Part shown: positions 28,298-37,835 of the stretch, piece by piece | Position numbering within the stretch: position 1 is the stretch's first letter | Layout: every line of letters begins with the position of its first letter | Source of the DNA: Citromicrobium bathyomarinum | GTDB lineage: Bacteria; Pseudomonadota; Alphaproteobacteria; Sphingomonadales; Sphingomonadaceae | Assembly (NCBI RefSeq): GCF_021021475.1 | Contig: NZ_JAINWL010000003.1 | Span: forward strand, 372,001-436,000 | Length of the DNA: 64,000 nucleotides | Direction: 5' to 3' | Made by a program: the position numbers and the translations under genes | The notes under the pieces: generated by a model | Database searches by the model: none | What the model saw: only the letters and a program-made list of their open reading frames with translations | What the model was told of the DNA's origin: nothing

Positions 28298-29464
28298 CTA
28301 TGCGTCCGCGCGGCTCGCGGCGGCTGCAGCGGCTGCGGCGTATTCGCTGTCCTGCGCGGCCTGGTTCGCTTCCGAACGGCGCACCAGCGCGACCTTGAGC
28401 ATGGCGAGCAGCGGGTCGGCCAGCAGCAGGCCGATAATCCCGAACAGCAGCCCCATGATCAGCTGCGCGCCGAGCACCAGCGCGGGAGGCAGGTCGACCG
28501 TCTTGCGAGCGATCATGGGGATGACGACGTAGCCATCGAAGGTCTGGACCACGAAATAGATCGCCACGGCGGCCAGCCCGGTCTCCATGCTGACCGAGAA
28601 GCCCACGGTCGCCATCAACAGGCCCGAGACGACCGCGCCGATATTGGGAATGAACGCCAGCAGCCCGGTCAGGATGCCGAGCAGCGCCGCCATCGGCACT
28701 CCGAACATCTCCAGCGCGACCCAGGTGAAGAACCCTTCGAACACCATGCCCACGATGCGGCCCGCCATCAGGCGACGCAGCGTCAGCGCCATTTCGGCAA
28801 GCGTTTTGCGCAGTTCGCTGCGCTCGCCACGCGGGGCCATCCATTCGACGCCGCGCTCGTACAGGTTGGGTTCGAGCGCGACATAGATGCCGATGATCAG
28901 GATGATCGCGGTCGTACCGATGATGCCCGCAATTCCGCCGATCGCGCGGGTTACGGTGCCGACGCCGCTGACCACCTGGTTGGCCATCGACTGCGCATCC
29001 GACAGGGACACCTGCATGCCGTTTTGCTGGGCCAGCGCGATGATCTCGTTCAGCTGTTTCTCGACGATGGCGGGGAGGGTGGCAGCCTGTTCGGCGATCT
29101 GCGAGCCTGCGAAATAGCCGAGCCAGACGAGGAATGCGATCGCGAGCAGCAGCACCATGACGATCCGCAAGGTGCGCGGGATCGGCAGATAGCGGCCGAT
29201 CAGGCGCGCGCCGCCGTCGATCATCGAGGCGAACACCAGGGCGGCGAAGATCACCAGCAGCGATTGCGAGATATAGACCGCCAGCGCGGCGAGGCCGATC
29301 ACCCCGACCCACACCATCGCCTTGTGCATCTCCAGCCTCAGTTGAGGATTGGAGATGTAGGCCGGGCTGGCATCGTCCCAGCCCTCGTATTCGCCATCGG
29401 TATCGGGGCCGCGGGTGCTGTCCGGCGTTGCGGACTCGCGCGAAGGATCGTCAGGCTGTGCCAT
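28298..29464 (-). CDS. AI-2E family transporter
   Basis: A 388-residue inner-membrane protein of the AI-2E/PerM family. After a polar N terminus there are about seven to eight hydrophobic segments, including VWVGVIGLAALAVYISQSL, TLRIVMVLLLAIAFLVWLGYF, the loop before GIIGTTAIILIIGIYVALEP and FIPNIGAVVSGLLMATVGF, then IYFVVQTFDGYVVIPMIARK, which is a family hallmark. Family members export autoinducer-2 or act as Na+/H+ antiporters; none of this is proven for this one. It sits 11 bases after lepB. Confidence 0.92.
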   Translation of the reverse strand: MAQPDDPSRESATPDSTRGPDTDGEYEGWDDASPAYISNPQLRLEMHKAMVWVGVIGLAALAVYISQSLLVIFAALVFASMIDGGARLIGRYLPIPRTLRIVMVLLLAIAFLVWLGYFAGSQIAEQAATLPAIVEKQLNEIIALAQQNGMQVSLSDAQSMANQVVSGVGTVTRAIGGIAGIIGTTAIILIIGIYVALEPNLYERGVEWMAPRGERSELRKTLAEMALTLRRLMAGRIVGMVFEGFFTWVALEMFGVPMAALLGILTGLLAFIPNIGAVVSGLLMATVGFSVSMETGLAAVAIYFVVQTFDGYVVIPMIARKTVDLPPALVLGAQLIMGLLFGIIGLLLADPLLAMLKVALVRRSEANQAAQDSEYAAAAAAAASRADA

Positions 29465-29475
29465 TGGCGGTCCGG

Positions 29476-30375
29476 TCAGGCGCCCTTGCCGGTGTCTTCG
29501 ACGGCCTTGGCGGCGTCATCGGATTTGGTCGGGCGCAGCGTGGTGAACGCCCGGTCGCCGCGCATCGCGCCGAACCAGGTGAACGGATTCCAGCTGGCCG
29601 TTCCGTCCAGCGAATAGGTGATGAATTCCGCGCGCCCGCCGATATTGGCGAGCGGGACGGGGCCACCCAGGCCCTGATTGGCGATCGAGGCGCGGCTGTC
29701 GGCCGAGGCATCGCGGTTGTCGCCCATCACGAACACCGCATCGTCGGGCACCTGGATTTCGGGATAATTGTCCAGCGGCTGATCGGGCAGCGCGTCGATG
29801 ATCAGATAGCTTGCGCCGTTGGGCATGGTCTCGCGTTCGACCGGAACGCGGCACTTGCGGGTGCCGTCGGGGCCGGTGACGGTGGTGAAACCGGGGCCCT
29901 GGCAGGGCGAATTGAGATCGATCGGCAGCAGCATCGCGGGCTCGACCTTCTGCGGCACGGGCTTGCCGTTGAGGATGATCTGCCCGTTCTTCACCGCGAT
30001 CCGGTCGCCCGGCAGGGCAACCACGCGCTTGATATAGTCTTCGCTGCGCTGCGGATGGGTCGGGATGACGATATCCCCATATTCGGGCGTTCCGCCGAAA
30101 ATGCGCCAGTTGCCGCGCGGCAGCATGTGGAAGGTGACCGAAGACCAGTTGTAGCCGTAGGGGTAGCGGCTGACGATCAGCTGGTCGCCCACCAGCAGGT
30201 TGGGCATCATGCTGGTCGACGGGATGAAGAACGGCTTGGCGACGAAGCTGTGAAACGCCAGCACCGCGAGCAGCATCAGCGCCAGCCCGCGGAATTCGGC
30301 GAACCAGTTGACCTTTTCGTCGTCGCCGGATTTGGGTGCGGTGTCTTTTTTGCTCATGCTGGTCAGGTTGCTCAT
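29476..30375 (-). CDS. lepB: Signal peptidase I
   Basis: Inner-membrane serine protease that removes signal peptides, 299 residues from ATG 30375. One membrane segment (about 29-46) leads into the catalytic part: nucleophile S55 in [10 protein letters not shown], general base K116 in [12 protein letters not shown], and the box [17 protein letters not shown]-like C-terminal tail (rich in Lys and Asp) is cytoplasmic or unstructured. The start overlaps the acpS stop by four bases (ATGA 30372-30375). Confidence 0.95.
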   Translation of the reverse strand: MSNLTSMSKKDTAPKSGDDEKVNWFAEFRGLALMLLAVLAFHSFVAKPFFIPSTSMMPNLLVGDQLIVSRYPYGYNWSSVTFHMLPRGNWRIFGGTPEYGDIVIPTHPQRSEDYIKRVVALPGDRIAVKNGQIILNGKPVPQKVEPAMLLPIDLNSPCQGPGFTTVTGPDGTRKCRVPVERETMPNGASYLIIDALPDQPLDNYPEIQVPDDAVFVMGDNRDASADSRASIANQGLGGPVPLANIGGRAEFITYSLDGTASWNPFTWFGAMRGDRAFTTLRPTKSDDAAKAVEDTGKGA

Positions 30376-30773
30376 TCGGGAAGTGCCTCGATCATCACCA
30401 GAGCCTGTGCCCATGGATGATCGTCCGTGAGGGTCAGGTGAACGCGTGCCACATGGCCCGCCGGGGTTATTTTCGCAAGCGCCTCGGCAGCGCCATGTGC
30501 CAGTTCGAGAGTCGGCGCGCCCGAGGGTGCGTTAACCACGCCGATGTCCTTCATGAACACGCCCTGGCGAAAGCCGGTGCCCACCGCCTTGGAGAATGCC
30601 TCCTTGGCGGCGAACCGCTTCGCGTAGGTGCCCGCGATGGTGAAGGGTCGCCGCCGCGCCTTGGCGCGTTCCTTTTCGGTGAAAACGCGGTTCTCGAACC
30701 GCTCGCCATAGCGGTCGAGCGAGTTCTGGATCCGCTCGATATTGCACAGGTCGGAGCCGAAACCGATGATCAT
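30372..30773 (-). CDS. acpS: Holo-[acyl-carrier-protein] synthase
   Basis: Transfers 4'-phosphopantetheine from CoA to acyl carrier protein. The 133 residues show the metal-binding D8 in [12 protein letters not shown] and E58 in [18 protein letters not shown], then [17 protein letters not shown], and a C-terminal strand [19 protein letters not shown]. It is the standard pdxJ-acpS-lepB neighbourhood, with a 91-residue membrane protein between pdxJ and acpS. Four-base overlaps on both sides. Confidence 0.96.
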   Translation of the reverse strand: MIIGFGSDLCNIERIQNSLDRYGERFENRVFTEKERAKARRRPFTIAGTYAKRFAAKEAFSKAVGTGFRQGVFMKDIGVVNAPSGAPTLELAHGAAEALAKITPAGHVARVHLTLTDDHPWAQALVMIEALPE

Positions 30774-31045
30774 GATGCGCGCACCAGCAGGACGACGAGC
30801 AGGATCAGGGCGACATAATGCAGGATGACCTGCGTCTTGACGAGATCGTGTGAGGTGTCGCCCTTCGCCAGACGCAAGGTCATGGTGTAACCGCCGACTT
30901 GCAGCAGGGGCCAGACGACGGCGAAAACCGTCAGCGCGCCCGAATTGAGCGACACACCCAGCAGGAAGATGCTGAGAAGAAAGGGGATAGCCCCTGCGAT
31001 CGGCCAGAAGCGCTGGCCGCGGGTGATCTGTGCAGGCGCACTCAC
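30770..31045 (-). CDS. Small membrane protein, unknown function
   Basis: A 91-residue protein with three hydrophobic segments (about 14-33, 38-57 and 69-89) and no recognised domain. It overlaps both neighbours by exactly four bases (ATGA at 31042-31045 with pdxJ and 30770-30773 with acpS), so it is firmly part of the operon. No catalytic residues are evident. Confidence 0.78.
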   Translation of the reverse strand: MSAPAQITRGQRFWPIAGAIPFLLSIFLLGVSLNSGALTVFAVVWPLLQVGGYTMTLRLAKGDTSHDLVKTQVILHYVALILLVVLLVRAS

Positions 31046-31782
31046 CGCGCTTCGTCCATCAGCTCGCGCATCCGGCGGATCGCGGGTTCGAGGCCGGCGA
31101 AAATCGCTTCGCCCACGAGATAATGCCCGATGTTTAGCTCGGCGAGCTGCGGGATAGCGGCGATGGGCTGGACATTGTCGAAGGTCAGGCCGTGGCCTGC
31201 ATGGGGTTCGATCCCGTTCTTCACCGCCAGAGCCGCCATGTCCGCAATCCGCTTCAGTTCGATCGAGCGCTGCTCGCCAGTTGCATGCGCATATTCGCCG
31301 GTGTGGAACTCTACCACCGGCGCGCCGAGGCGCATTGCCGCTTCGAGCTGTGCAGGATGGGCTTCGATGAACAGCGAGACGCGGATGCCCGCGTCGGTCA
31401 GTTGCGACACGATCGGTGCGAGCTGGTTGTGCAGGCCCGCTGCGTCCAGCCCGCCTTCGGTCGTGCGTTCCTCGCGCTTCTCTGGCACGATGCAGGCGGC
31501 GTGCGGCTGATGGCGCAGCGCGATCGCCAGCATTTCCTCGGTCGCCGCCATTTCGAGGTTGAGCGGCAGGTCGGTCGCATCCTGAATGCGCTTCAGATCG
31601 TCGTCGCGTATATGGCGGCGGTCTTCGCGCAGGTGCGCAGTAATGCCATCGCCGCCCACAGCCGCGACGATTTGCGCCGCGCGTACGGGATCGGGATGGT
31701 CGCCGCCACGCGCGTTACGGATGGTCGCGACGTGATCGATATTGACGCCCAGGCGGAGTTTTTGGGGGCGGGTGCTCATCAT
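31042..31782 (-). CDS. pdxJ: Pyridoxine 5'-phosphate synthase
   Basis: TIM-barrel enzyme joining 1-deoxy-xylulose 5-phosphate and aminoacetone 3-phosphate in vitamin B6 synthesis. The 246 residues have [94 protein letters not shown] and the phosphate-binding end [14 protein letters not shown], as expected. ATG 31782 and 31779 are both possible starts. Six bases follow the preceding hydrolase gene. Confidence 0.97.
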   Translation of the reverse strand: MMSTRPQKLRLGVNIDHVATIRNARGGDHPDPVRAAQIVAAVGGDGITAHLREDRRHIRDDDLKRIQDATDLPLNLEMAATEEMLAIALRHQPHAACIVPEKREERTTEGGLDAAGLHNQLAPIVSQLTDAGIRVSLFIEAHPAQLEAAMRLGAPVVEFHTGEYAHATGEQRSIELKRIADMAALAVKNGIEPHAGHGLTFDNVQPIAAIPQLAELNIGHYLVGEAIFAGLEPAIRRMRELMDEAR

Positions 31783-31788
31783 CGCGCT

Positions 31789-32886
31789 CTAGCGGCGTGT
31801 CGCCGGGCTCGCAATTGCGTTGCAGGCGAGTGCTGCAAGTGCATCGTGCAACGCGCCGGAGCCGGTCCATATCTCGCCGAAATCGAACTCGCCGTCCGCC
31901 GTCGCCAGTGCCAGCGCCATGTCGCGCTGGGGCAGGATGATGTTGCGCACCTGATATTTGCCGATCGCGCCGCGCCGCTCGACGATGCGGACCGGCGCAT
32001 CGCAGCCTTCGAGCGGGGCCTCGAAGACCCACTGGCCAAGCGCCATATATTCCAGCTGAGGATCGCCCTGCCAGATCGCGGCGCGCGCCTCCGGGCCGAG
32101 CAGCTTACCCGCCATCAGCGCACGGTCGAAGCGCAGCATGTCTGCCAGCGGACCGATCAGCGCCGCGGAGGTGCCGTAGCGGGCGATGCGGGTCGCGTAG
32201 GCCGGGTCACGCCCGGCATAGTCGCGCGCGCTCCCAGCGCGAAGCAGCGCGGTATCGCGCCAGCCCGATGGTATGGCGACCCGCTTCTCCAGGAGCGCCT
32301 CGATCGGTTCGCCGGTCGCGTTTTCGAGGATCGCGCCCAGCACGATGTAGTCGCAGTTGTTGTAGCGCCATTGATCGCTCGGCGCGGTGCGATCAGCCAG
32401 ACACCAGTCGAGCCCGGTCGGCCCGTCGGAGTAGAACGACGGGAAGCCGGTCGCATCCGGTGGGCTGTCGTCAGGATTGGCAAGGCCGGATCGGTGCTGG
32501 AGCAGCTGGCGGATCGTAGAGGAGGGCACCTTGGAGCCAAGCTCGGGCAGATAGCGATCCGCCGGGGCGTCGAGATCGAGCGCCCCCGCCTCGACCTGCT
32601 GTATAGCCAGCACCGCCAGCACCTGCTTGGTCACCGATGCCCACGGCCACCGCTCGGGATTATCCGCCTCGTCCCGCGCAGCGCGCCCGATCGAGACCGA
32701 GGAAAGGTCGCCCGGCCTCCGGCTCACCACCGCTTCGCCGGTAAAGGCGCTCTTGTAGAGAGCCTGCGCAAAAGGGTCCGACGCCGCGGGTGCGCCGGGC
32801 GTCGGGGGTGTGTCGCGCAGATCGTGGGGCGCGCAGCCCGTGGCGGCCACTAGGGCCAGCGCGCCAAGGGCTGCGCGCAGGATCAA
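31789..32886 (-). CDS. Serine hydrolase lipoprotein, beta-lactamase/class C-like
   Basis: A 365-residue protein of the serine beta-lactamase-like superfamily. The best start is TTG 32886: it overlaps the pyrE stop as TTGA and begins a lipoprotein signal, MILRAALGALALVAATGC, with C18 as the lipid-modified residue. The nucleophile motif SxxK is S84-V-T-K87 (WPWASVTKQVL), the second motif Y175-N-N (QWRYNNCDY), and the usual KTG is replaced around RRGAIGKY. It is more likely an esterase or peptidase of the periplasmic face than a resistance beta-lactamase. Confidence 0.85.
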   Translation of the reverse strand: MILRAALGALALVAATGCAPHDLRDTPPTPGAPAASDPFAQALYKSAFTGEAVVSRRPGDLSSVSIGRAARDEADNPERWPWASVTKQVLAVLAIQQVEAGALDLDAPADRYLPELGSKVPSSTIRQLLQHRSGLANPDDSPPDATGFPSFYSDGPTGLDWCLADRTAPSDQWRYNNCDYIVLGAILENATGEPIEALLEKRVAIPSGWRDTALLRAGSARDYAGRDPAYATRIARYGTSAALIGPLADMLRFDRALMAGKLLGPEARAAIWQGDPQLEYMALGQWVFEAPLEGCDAPVRIVERRGAIGKYQVRNIILPQRDMALALATADGEFDFGEIWTGSGALHDALAALACNAIASPATRR

Positions 32887-33464
32887 GCCTTGCGGCTCCC
32901 CGGCTTGGTCACGGGCACCGCCTTCAGGCTCTCGGGCACCTCGTCTTCGGGATAGGTCGGGAAGGAAAGCTGGATCAGCGGGAAGAACGGCACGCCCATG
33001 TCCGCTTCGCCGGACGAGCGATCGACCAGCGCGGCCTCGGCGATCACCTCGCCGCCCTCGCGCCCGACCGCCTCGATCGCCTCCACGCTCGATTTGCCGG
33101 TGGTGACCACGTCTTCCACCATCAGCACTCGCGCGCCTTTTTCCAGCGCAAAGCCGCGGCGCAGTTCGAAGGTGCCTTCGGGCCGTTCGAGGAACATGGC
33201 GTTCTTGCCCAGCGCGCGGCCCATTTCGTGCCCTATGATAAGGCCGCCCATCGCCGGGCTTACGACCACGTCGATCTGGCTGCGGATGTCGCGCGGGATC
33301 TTCTGGCACAGCGCAAAGGCCAGCCGGCTGGCGCGTTCAGGGTCCATCAACACCCGCGCGCATTGCAGATAATGGGCCGAGTGGCGGCCTGAACTCAGAA
33401 GGAAATGTCCTTCGAGCAGGGCGTCGCAACCCCGCAGTTCACCGATGATCTCTTCATCCGTCAT
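32883..33464 (-). CDS. pyrE: Orotate phosphoribosyltransferase
   Basis: Makes orotidine 5'-monophosphate from orotate and PRPP. The 193 residues show FLLSSGRHSAHYLQCARV, IDVVVSPAMGGLIIGHEMGRAL, RGFALEKGARVLMVEDVVTTGKS (the PRPP-binding acidic loop) and a C-terminal extension typical of alphaproteobacteria. It heads a nine-gene minus-strand run down to ruvX. Its start at 33464 faces the cytochrome oxidase operon across about 200 bases. pyrC lies separately at 50728-51768. Confidence 0.95.
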   Translation of the reverse strand: MTDEEIIGELRGCDALLEGHFLLSSGRHSAHYLQCARVLMDPERASRLAFALCQKIPRDIRSQIDVVVSPAMGGLIIGHEMGRALGKNAMFLERPEGTFELRRGFALEKGARVLMVEDVVTTGKSSVEAIEAVGREGGEVIAEAALVDRSSGEADMGVPFFPLIQLSFPTYPEDEVPESLKAVPVTKPGSRKA

Positions 33465-33554
33465 GACCGTTCGTGCCTTCGTTATCTGTGTAGTGATGGG
33501 GCTGGTGTTGCACCAAACGCATTGGACGCCCCGTTAATTCCGGTCTAGAGGCGC

Positions 33555-33583
33555 TTGAGAGTCGCGGCAAGCGCCCCTATAGG
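33555..33583 (+). promoter_or_regulatory. Predicted sigma-70 promoter of the cytochrome oxidase operon
   Basis: TTGAGA at 33555-33560 and TATAGG at 33578-33583 are separated by exactly 17 bases. Transcription would start near 33590, leaving about a 78-base leader before the ATG of ctaC at 33668. No FNR box was seen in this divergent region. Confidence 0.6.
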
Positions 33584-33667
33584 GCGAGCCCGAAATCACG
33601 CCCAAGCATGCTAAAATGGGTTACAGGGCCCGTGTTTCTGCAAGGTTCGAAGGAAGTCAGACCGACA

Positions 33668-34816
33668 ATGTCAATTGCCGCCGCCTATCGCGATATCCGC
33701 CGTTTCCTGATTGCAGTTCTTGCCGTCGCGGGCCTTGGCCTTGCCGCCCAGGCTGCCATTGCCGCCGCGCCCGACACGGGTGCGCCGGCTGCTGCGACGC
33801 AGACCGAGGCCGCCGCTGCCGATACCGCGACGGGCGCGGATCAAGCTGCCGGCGAGGGTGATGCTGCCGCCGCCGATAGCGAAGGTGGTTACGAACATCT
33901 CGGCCCCGAATGGATCAAGGGCCAGCCGACTTCGTTCGAAGACAACGCGCTCAAATCGATGAGTTTCCAGGACCAGTATACCGACGATGGCCAGTTCGCG
34001 CTGGGGATGAACAACTACATCCTGGTGCCGGTGATCGTGTTCATCAGCGCCTTCGTGTTCTTCCTGCTGCTGGTAGTGGTAGTCCGCTATCGCCGTCGTG
34101 AGGGGCGCGAGCCTTCGCGCACCACGCACAACACGCTGATCGAAGTGGTCTGGACGCTGGTTCCGGTGCTGATCCTGGTGGTCATCGCGGTCCCCTCGAT
34201 CACGCTGCTCGCGCGCCAGTACAAGACGGCGCCGGCCGATGCGATCACCATCAAGGCGACCGGCTATCAGTGGTACTGGGGTTACACCTATCCCGACCAG
34301 GGCGGTTTCGAAGTGATTTCGAACATGCTGCCCAAGGAAGAAGCACTATCGCGCGGCGAACCGGCGCAGCTTGCTGTGGATAACCGCATGGTCGTGCCAG
34401 TCGGCGTGCCGCTGCGCATCCAGACCTTCGGTGCGGACGTGATCCACTCGTTCTCGGTCCCGAGCCTGTGGTTCAAGGTCGACGCCGTCCCGGGTCGCCT
34501 GAACGAGCGTGTGCTGACCATTCAGGAGCCGGGCATCTATTACGGCCAGTGTTCCGAACTGTGCGGCGCGCGCCACGGCTACATGCCGATCGCGATCGAA
34601 GCCGTCCCGATGGACAAGTGGCGCCAGTGGGTGCTTTCCAAGGGCGGCACTTTCGAGGAAGGTGCCGAAGGTAGCGAACAGGCGGACATTCAGGCTCCGG
34701 CGAGCGCGACCGAAGGGGCTCCTGCCGCAGGTGGTGCCCCGACCGCGGCGGATGATGGCGGCGAAGCGCCGTCCGTGCCGCTCGACGCGAGCGAGGCTGT
34801 CGACACGGCGGCCTGA
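33668..34816 (+). CDS. ctaC: Cytochrome c oxidase subunit II
   Basis: CuA-bearing subunit of aa3 oxidase that takes electrons from cytochrome c. From ATG 33668 (382 residues) there is a signal peptide (about 1-33), a low-complexity Ala/Thr-rich segment (about 34-72), two membrane helices (about 116-139 and 157-180) and the periplasmic cupredoxin domain. CuA ligands are H260, C295, E297, C299, H303 and M306 (CSELCGARHGYM); the aromatic patch GYQWYWGYTYP is intact. It ends in an unusual Ala/Glu-rich tail of about 50 residues. A longer start at 33608 exists; AAGGAAG favours 33668. Confidence 0.96.
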   Translation: MSIAAAYRDIRRFLIAVLAVAGLGLAAQAAIAAAPDTGAPAAATQTEAAAADTATGADQAAGEGDAAAADSEGGYEHLGPEWIKGQPTSFEDNALKSMSFQDQYTDDGQFALGMNNYILVPVIVFISAFVFFLLLVVVVRYRRREGREPSRTTHNTLIEVVWTLVPVLILVVIAVPSITLLARQYKTAPADAITIKATGYQWYWGYTYPDQGGFEVISNMLPKEEALSRGEPAQLAVDNRMVVPVGVPLRIQTFGADVIHSFSVPSLWFKVDAVPGRLNERVLTIQEPGIYYGQCSELCGARHGYMPIAIEAVPMDKWRQWVLSKGGTFEEGAEGSEQADIQAPASATEGAPAAGGAPTAADDGGEAPSVPLDASEAVDTAA

Positions 34817-34889
34817 CCGGCGGGCGCAAACCCGCGAGAGAATATTCGACTTTTAGACGTCACGTAGAACCGAAGAGAACCAGAGCGAC

Positions 34890-36611
34890 ATGGCTACCAC
34901 TGCTGACACCTTCCAGGCCCATACGGACGAGCATCATCACGATGCCGATCACAAGCCGGGCTTCTTCGCCCGGTGGTTCATGTCGACGAACCACAAGGAT
35001 ATCGGCACGCTCTACCTGATCTTCGCGATCATCGCGGGCGTAATCGGCGGCGCGATCTCCGGGATCATGCGGGCCGAGCTGGCCGCGCCGGGTATCCAGG
35101 TGCTCAACGTGGTTGCGCCCTGGCTCGGTGCCGATCCCGCGCAGCTCGACCAGACGCTCCACCTGTGGAACGTGTTCATCACCGCGCACGGCCTGATCAT
35201 GGTGTTCTTCATGGTCATGCCCGCGATGATCGGGGGCTTCGGCAACTGGTTCGTGCCGCTGATGATCGGCGCGCCGGACATGGCCTTCCCGCGCATGAAC
35301 AACGTGTCGTTCTGGCTGACCGTGGCCGGCTTCTTCTCGCTGCTGTTCTCGATGTTCGTCCCCGGCGGTGTCGGGCCGGGCGCGGGTACCGGCTGGACGG
35401 TCTATGCGCCGCTTTCGACCAGCGGTTCGGTCGGCCCGGCGGTCGACTTCGCGATCTTCTCTCTCCACCTTGCGGGCGCAGGCTCGATCCTGGGTGCGAC
35501 CAACTTCATCACCACCATCTTCAACATGCGCGCGCCGGGCATGACCCTGCACAAGATGCCGCTGTTCGTGTGGTCGGTGCTGGTCACCGCCTTCCTGCTG
35601 CTGCTCTCGCTGCCGGTTCTGGCCGCGGCGATCACCATGCTGATCACCGACCGTAACTTCGGTACCACCTTCTTCGATCCGTCGGGCGGTGGCGATCCGG
35701 TCCTCTACCAGCACCTGTTCTGGTTCTTCGGCCACCCGGAAGTGTACATCATGATCCTGCCGGGCTTCGGCATGATCAGCCAGATCGTGGCGACCTTCAG
35801 CCGCAAGCCGGTGTTCGGCTACCTCGGCATGGCCTACGCCATGGTCGCGATCGGCGTGGTCGGCTTCATCGTGTGGGCGCACCACATGTATACCGTCGGC
35901 CTCGACGTGAACACGAAGATGTACTTCACCGCCGCAACCATGGTCATCGCGGTGCCCACCGGCGTGAAGATCTTCAGCTGGATCGCCACGATGTGGGGTG
36001 GTTCGATCGAGTTCAAATCGCCGATGGTGTGGGCGATGGGCTTCATCTTCCTGTTCACCGTGGGCGGTGTGACCGGCGTCGTGCTCGCCAACGGCGGCAT
36101 CGACGACAACCTGCACGACACCTACTACGTCGTCGCGCACTTCCACTACGTGCTCTCGATGGGTGCGGTGTTCTCGATCTTCGCGGGCTTCTACTACTGG
36201 TTCCCGAAGATGAGCGGCCGCTGGCACTCCGAACTGCTGGCCCACATCCACTTCTGGGTGTTCTTCGTCGGCGTGAACCTCGTGTTCTTCCCGATGCACT
36301 TCCTCGGCGTGAACGGGATGCCGCGCCGCATTCCCGACTACCCGGGCCAGTTCGAGTTCTGGAACCACATCTCGACGCTCGGCTACGGCATCGTCGCGAT
36401 CTCGGTCCTGATCTTCTTCGCCAACCTCGTCTACGCCTTCGTGGCGGGCAAGAAGGCGGAAGCGAACTACTGGGGTCCGGGTGCGACCACGCTGGAATGG
36501 ACCCTGTCCAGCCCGCCGCCGTTCCACCAGTTCGAAACGCTGCCGGTGATCGAGGATCACCACGATTACCACAACCACCTGCCGGGCGAAGGCAAGCCGG
36601 CGCACGCGTGA
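34890..36611 (+). CDS. ctaD: Cytochrome c oxidase subunit I
   Basis: Catalytic subunit of A-type aa3 oxidase, 573 residues with 12 membrane helices. Haem a ligands H100 and H419, haem a3 ligand H417 (VAHFHYVLS), CuB ligands H282, H331 and H332, and the cross-linking Y286 in GHPEVY are all present. The Tyr in GHPEVY marks the A1 class. The His-rich N terminus (residues 11-21) is a common alphaproteobacterial feature. 73 bases after ctaC; followed by the palindromic element at 36620-36728. Confidence 0.98.
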   Translation: MATTADTFQAHTDEHHHDADHKPGFFARWFMSTNHKDIGTLYLIFAIIAGVIGGAISGIMRAELAAPGIQVLNVVAPWLGADPAQLDQTLHLWNVFITAHGLIMVFFMVMPAMIGGFGNWFVPLMIGAPDMAFPRMNNVSFWLTVAGFFSLLFSMFVPGGVGPGAGTGWTVYAPLSTSGSVGPAVDFAIFSLHLAGAGSILGATNFITTIFNMRAPGMTLHKMPLFVWSVLVTAFLLLLSLPVLAAAITMLITDRNFGTTFFDPSGGGDPVLYQHLFWFFGHPEVYIMILPGFGMISQIVATFSRKPVFGYLGMAYAMVAIGVVGFIVWAHHMYTVGLDVNTKMYFTAATMVIAVPTGVKIFSWIATMWGGSIEFKSPMVWAMGFIFLFTVGGVTGVVLANGGIDDNLHDTYYVVAHFHYVLSMGAVFSIFAGFYYWFPKMSGRWHSELLAHIHFWVFFVGVNLVFFPMHFLGVNGMPRRIPDYPGQFEFWNHISTLGYGIVAISVLIFFANLVYAFVAGKKAEANYWGPGATTLEWTLSSPPPFHQFETLPVIEDHHDYHNHLPGEGKPAHA

Positions 36612-36619
36612 CGATACAT

Positions 36620-36728
36620 CTCCCCTCCCGTTCGCGGGAGGGGGCCATGGGGTGGGCCGCGCCCCGCTTGTGCTTGATCGGGCGGGGCAGGCCTTTGTCC
36701 CGCTACCCCTCCGCAAGCAGGAGGGGAG
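36620..36728. repeat. 109-base palindromic element between ctaD and ctaB
   Basis: The element is bounded by CTCCCCTCC (36620-36628) and its exact inverted copy GGAGGGGAG (36720-36728). Inside are three hairpins: CCCCTCCCG/CGGGAGGGG with a TTCG loop (36622-36643), GCCCCGC/GCGGGGC (36661-36688) and CCCCTCC/GGAGGGG (36706-36726). The right end supplies the ribosome site of ctaB. Looks like a REP- or MITE-like intergenic insertion. Confidence 0.65.
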
Positions 36729-36735
36729 GAATGAC

Positions 36736-37686
36736 ATGACGACCACGACGACCCTCATCACGCCGACCGCAGCGACGCCGATGTCGAGCCATTGGCGCGA
36801 CTTCCTCGCGCTGACCAAGCCGGGTGTCGTACGACTGGTGGTCTTTACCGGTCTGTGCGGGCTGCTGGCCGCGCCGGGCCATATCAATCCGGTGCTCGGC
36901 TTCACCGCGATCCTGTGCATCGCGCTCGCCGCCGGTGGCGCTGCCGCGTTCAACCAGTGGTACGAATCCGAGCTCGACGCGCGGATGAAGCGCACCGCCA
37001 AGCGCCCGATCCCCGCCGGCCGGGTGAGCAGGAACGACGCGCGCGACTTCGCCAGCGTGCTGTGCGGCGCATCGGTGCTGGTGATGGGGCTGGCGATCGG
37101 CTGGCTCGCCGCCGCGATCCTCGCCCTCTCGATCTTCTACTACGTCGTCGTCTACACGATGTGGCTCAAGCCGCGCACACCGCAGAACATCGTGATCGGT
37201 GGCGGCGCGGGCGCGTTCCCGCCGCTGATCGGCTGGGTCGCGGTGACGGGCGACATTACGCTCACGCCGGTGCTGCTGTTCGCGATCATCTTCTTCTGGA
37301 CGCCGCCGCACTTTTGGGCGCTCGCGATGTTCGTGAAGAGCGATTACGCGCAGGCCGGCGTCCCGATGATGCCGGTGGTCCATGGCGAGGTGGCGACCCG
37401 TCACCAGATCCTGGCCTATGCGCTGTTCATGGTCCCGCTCGCCGCGGCACCCTGGTATCTGGGCACGGCAGGCGTAGTCTACGGCGCTGCCTCGCTCGCG
37501 CTGACCGGCTTCTTCGCGGCACTCGCAGTGCCCGTGGGCCTGCGCCGCTCTGTCGACGGCGACACGATGAAGCCCGAAAAGCGGCTGTTTGCCTATTCGA
37601 TCCTCTACCTGTTCGCGCTGTTCGGTGTGCTGGTGATCGACCGCGTGCTGCAGAACGCCGGTATTATTGCAGGAGGTCTCGCATGA
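36736..37686 (+). CDS. ctaB: Protohaem IX farnesyltransferase (haem O synthase)
   Basis: UbiA-superfamily membrane enzyme that adds a farnesyl group to haem b, giving haem O for the aa3 oxidase. The 316 residues contain the aspartate-rich region as [23 protein letters not shown] and the second loop [21 protein letters not shown], with about nine hydrophobic segments. ATG 36736 is preceded by GAGGGGAGGA from the end of the palindromic element. Its stop overlaps the next small gene by four bases (ATGA 37683-37686). Confidence 0.96.
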   Translation: MTTTTTLITPTAATPMSSHWRDFLALTKPGVVRLVVFTGLCGLLAAPGHINPVLGFTAILCIALAAGGAAAFNQWYESELDARMKRTAKRPIPAGRVSRNDARDFASVLCGASVLVMGLAIGWLAAAILALSIFYYVVVYTMWLKPRTPQNIVIGGGAGAFPPLIGWVAVTGDITLTPVLLFAIIFFWTPPHFWALAMFVKSDYAQAGVPMMPVVHGEVATRHQILAYALFMVPLAAAPWYLGTAGVVYGAASLALTGFFAALAVPVGLRRSVDGDTMKPEKRLFAYSILYLFALFGVLVIDRVLQNAGIIAGGLA

Positions 37687-37835
37687 GCGACGACAACCGT
37701 CCGCCCCGTATGAGCCCCGAAGAGGAAGCGCGCTTCAAGGAAGCCCGCAAGGGCCGCAATCTCGCGATCGGCGCGGTGCTGCTGTTCTTCGCAGTGCTGT
37801 TCTATGCGATCACGATCGTACGGATGGGCGACTGA
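37683..37835 (+). CDS. CoxF-like small membrane protein
   Basis: A 50-residue protein with a polar N terminus ([23 protein letters not shown]) and one membrane helix (about 26-46) ending VRMGD. Small one-helix proteins of this size between ctaB and ctaG are known as CoxF or similar assembly or accessory polypeptides. It overlaps ctaB by four bases and ctaG by one (TGATG), so it is translated as part of the oxidase operon. Confidence 0.8.
   Translation: MSDDNRPPRMSPEEEARFKEARKGRNLAIGAVLLFFAVLFYAITIVRMGD

Noticed and set aside
26942-29617. A plus-strand open frame of 891 codons opposite DUF3089 and the AI-2E-type permease
   Set aside because: It is antisense to two recognisable genes and has no domain, sensible composition or ribosome site; long shadows are common at this GC content.
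31789-32886. Antibiotic-resistance class C beta-lactamase
   Set aside because: The SxxK and YxN motifs are there but the KTG motif is not, the protein is a lipoprotein, and it sits in a housekeeping operon; an esterase or peptidase is likelier.
34860-37001. A very long minus-strand open frame (713 codons) opposite ctaD and ctaB
   Set aside because: Its translation is His/Arg/Asp-rich low-complexity sequence, a typical mirror of GC-rich membrane genes. The plus-strand genes carry all oxidase ligands.
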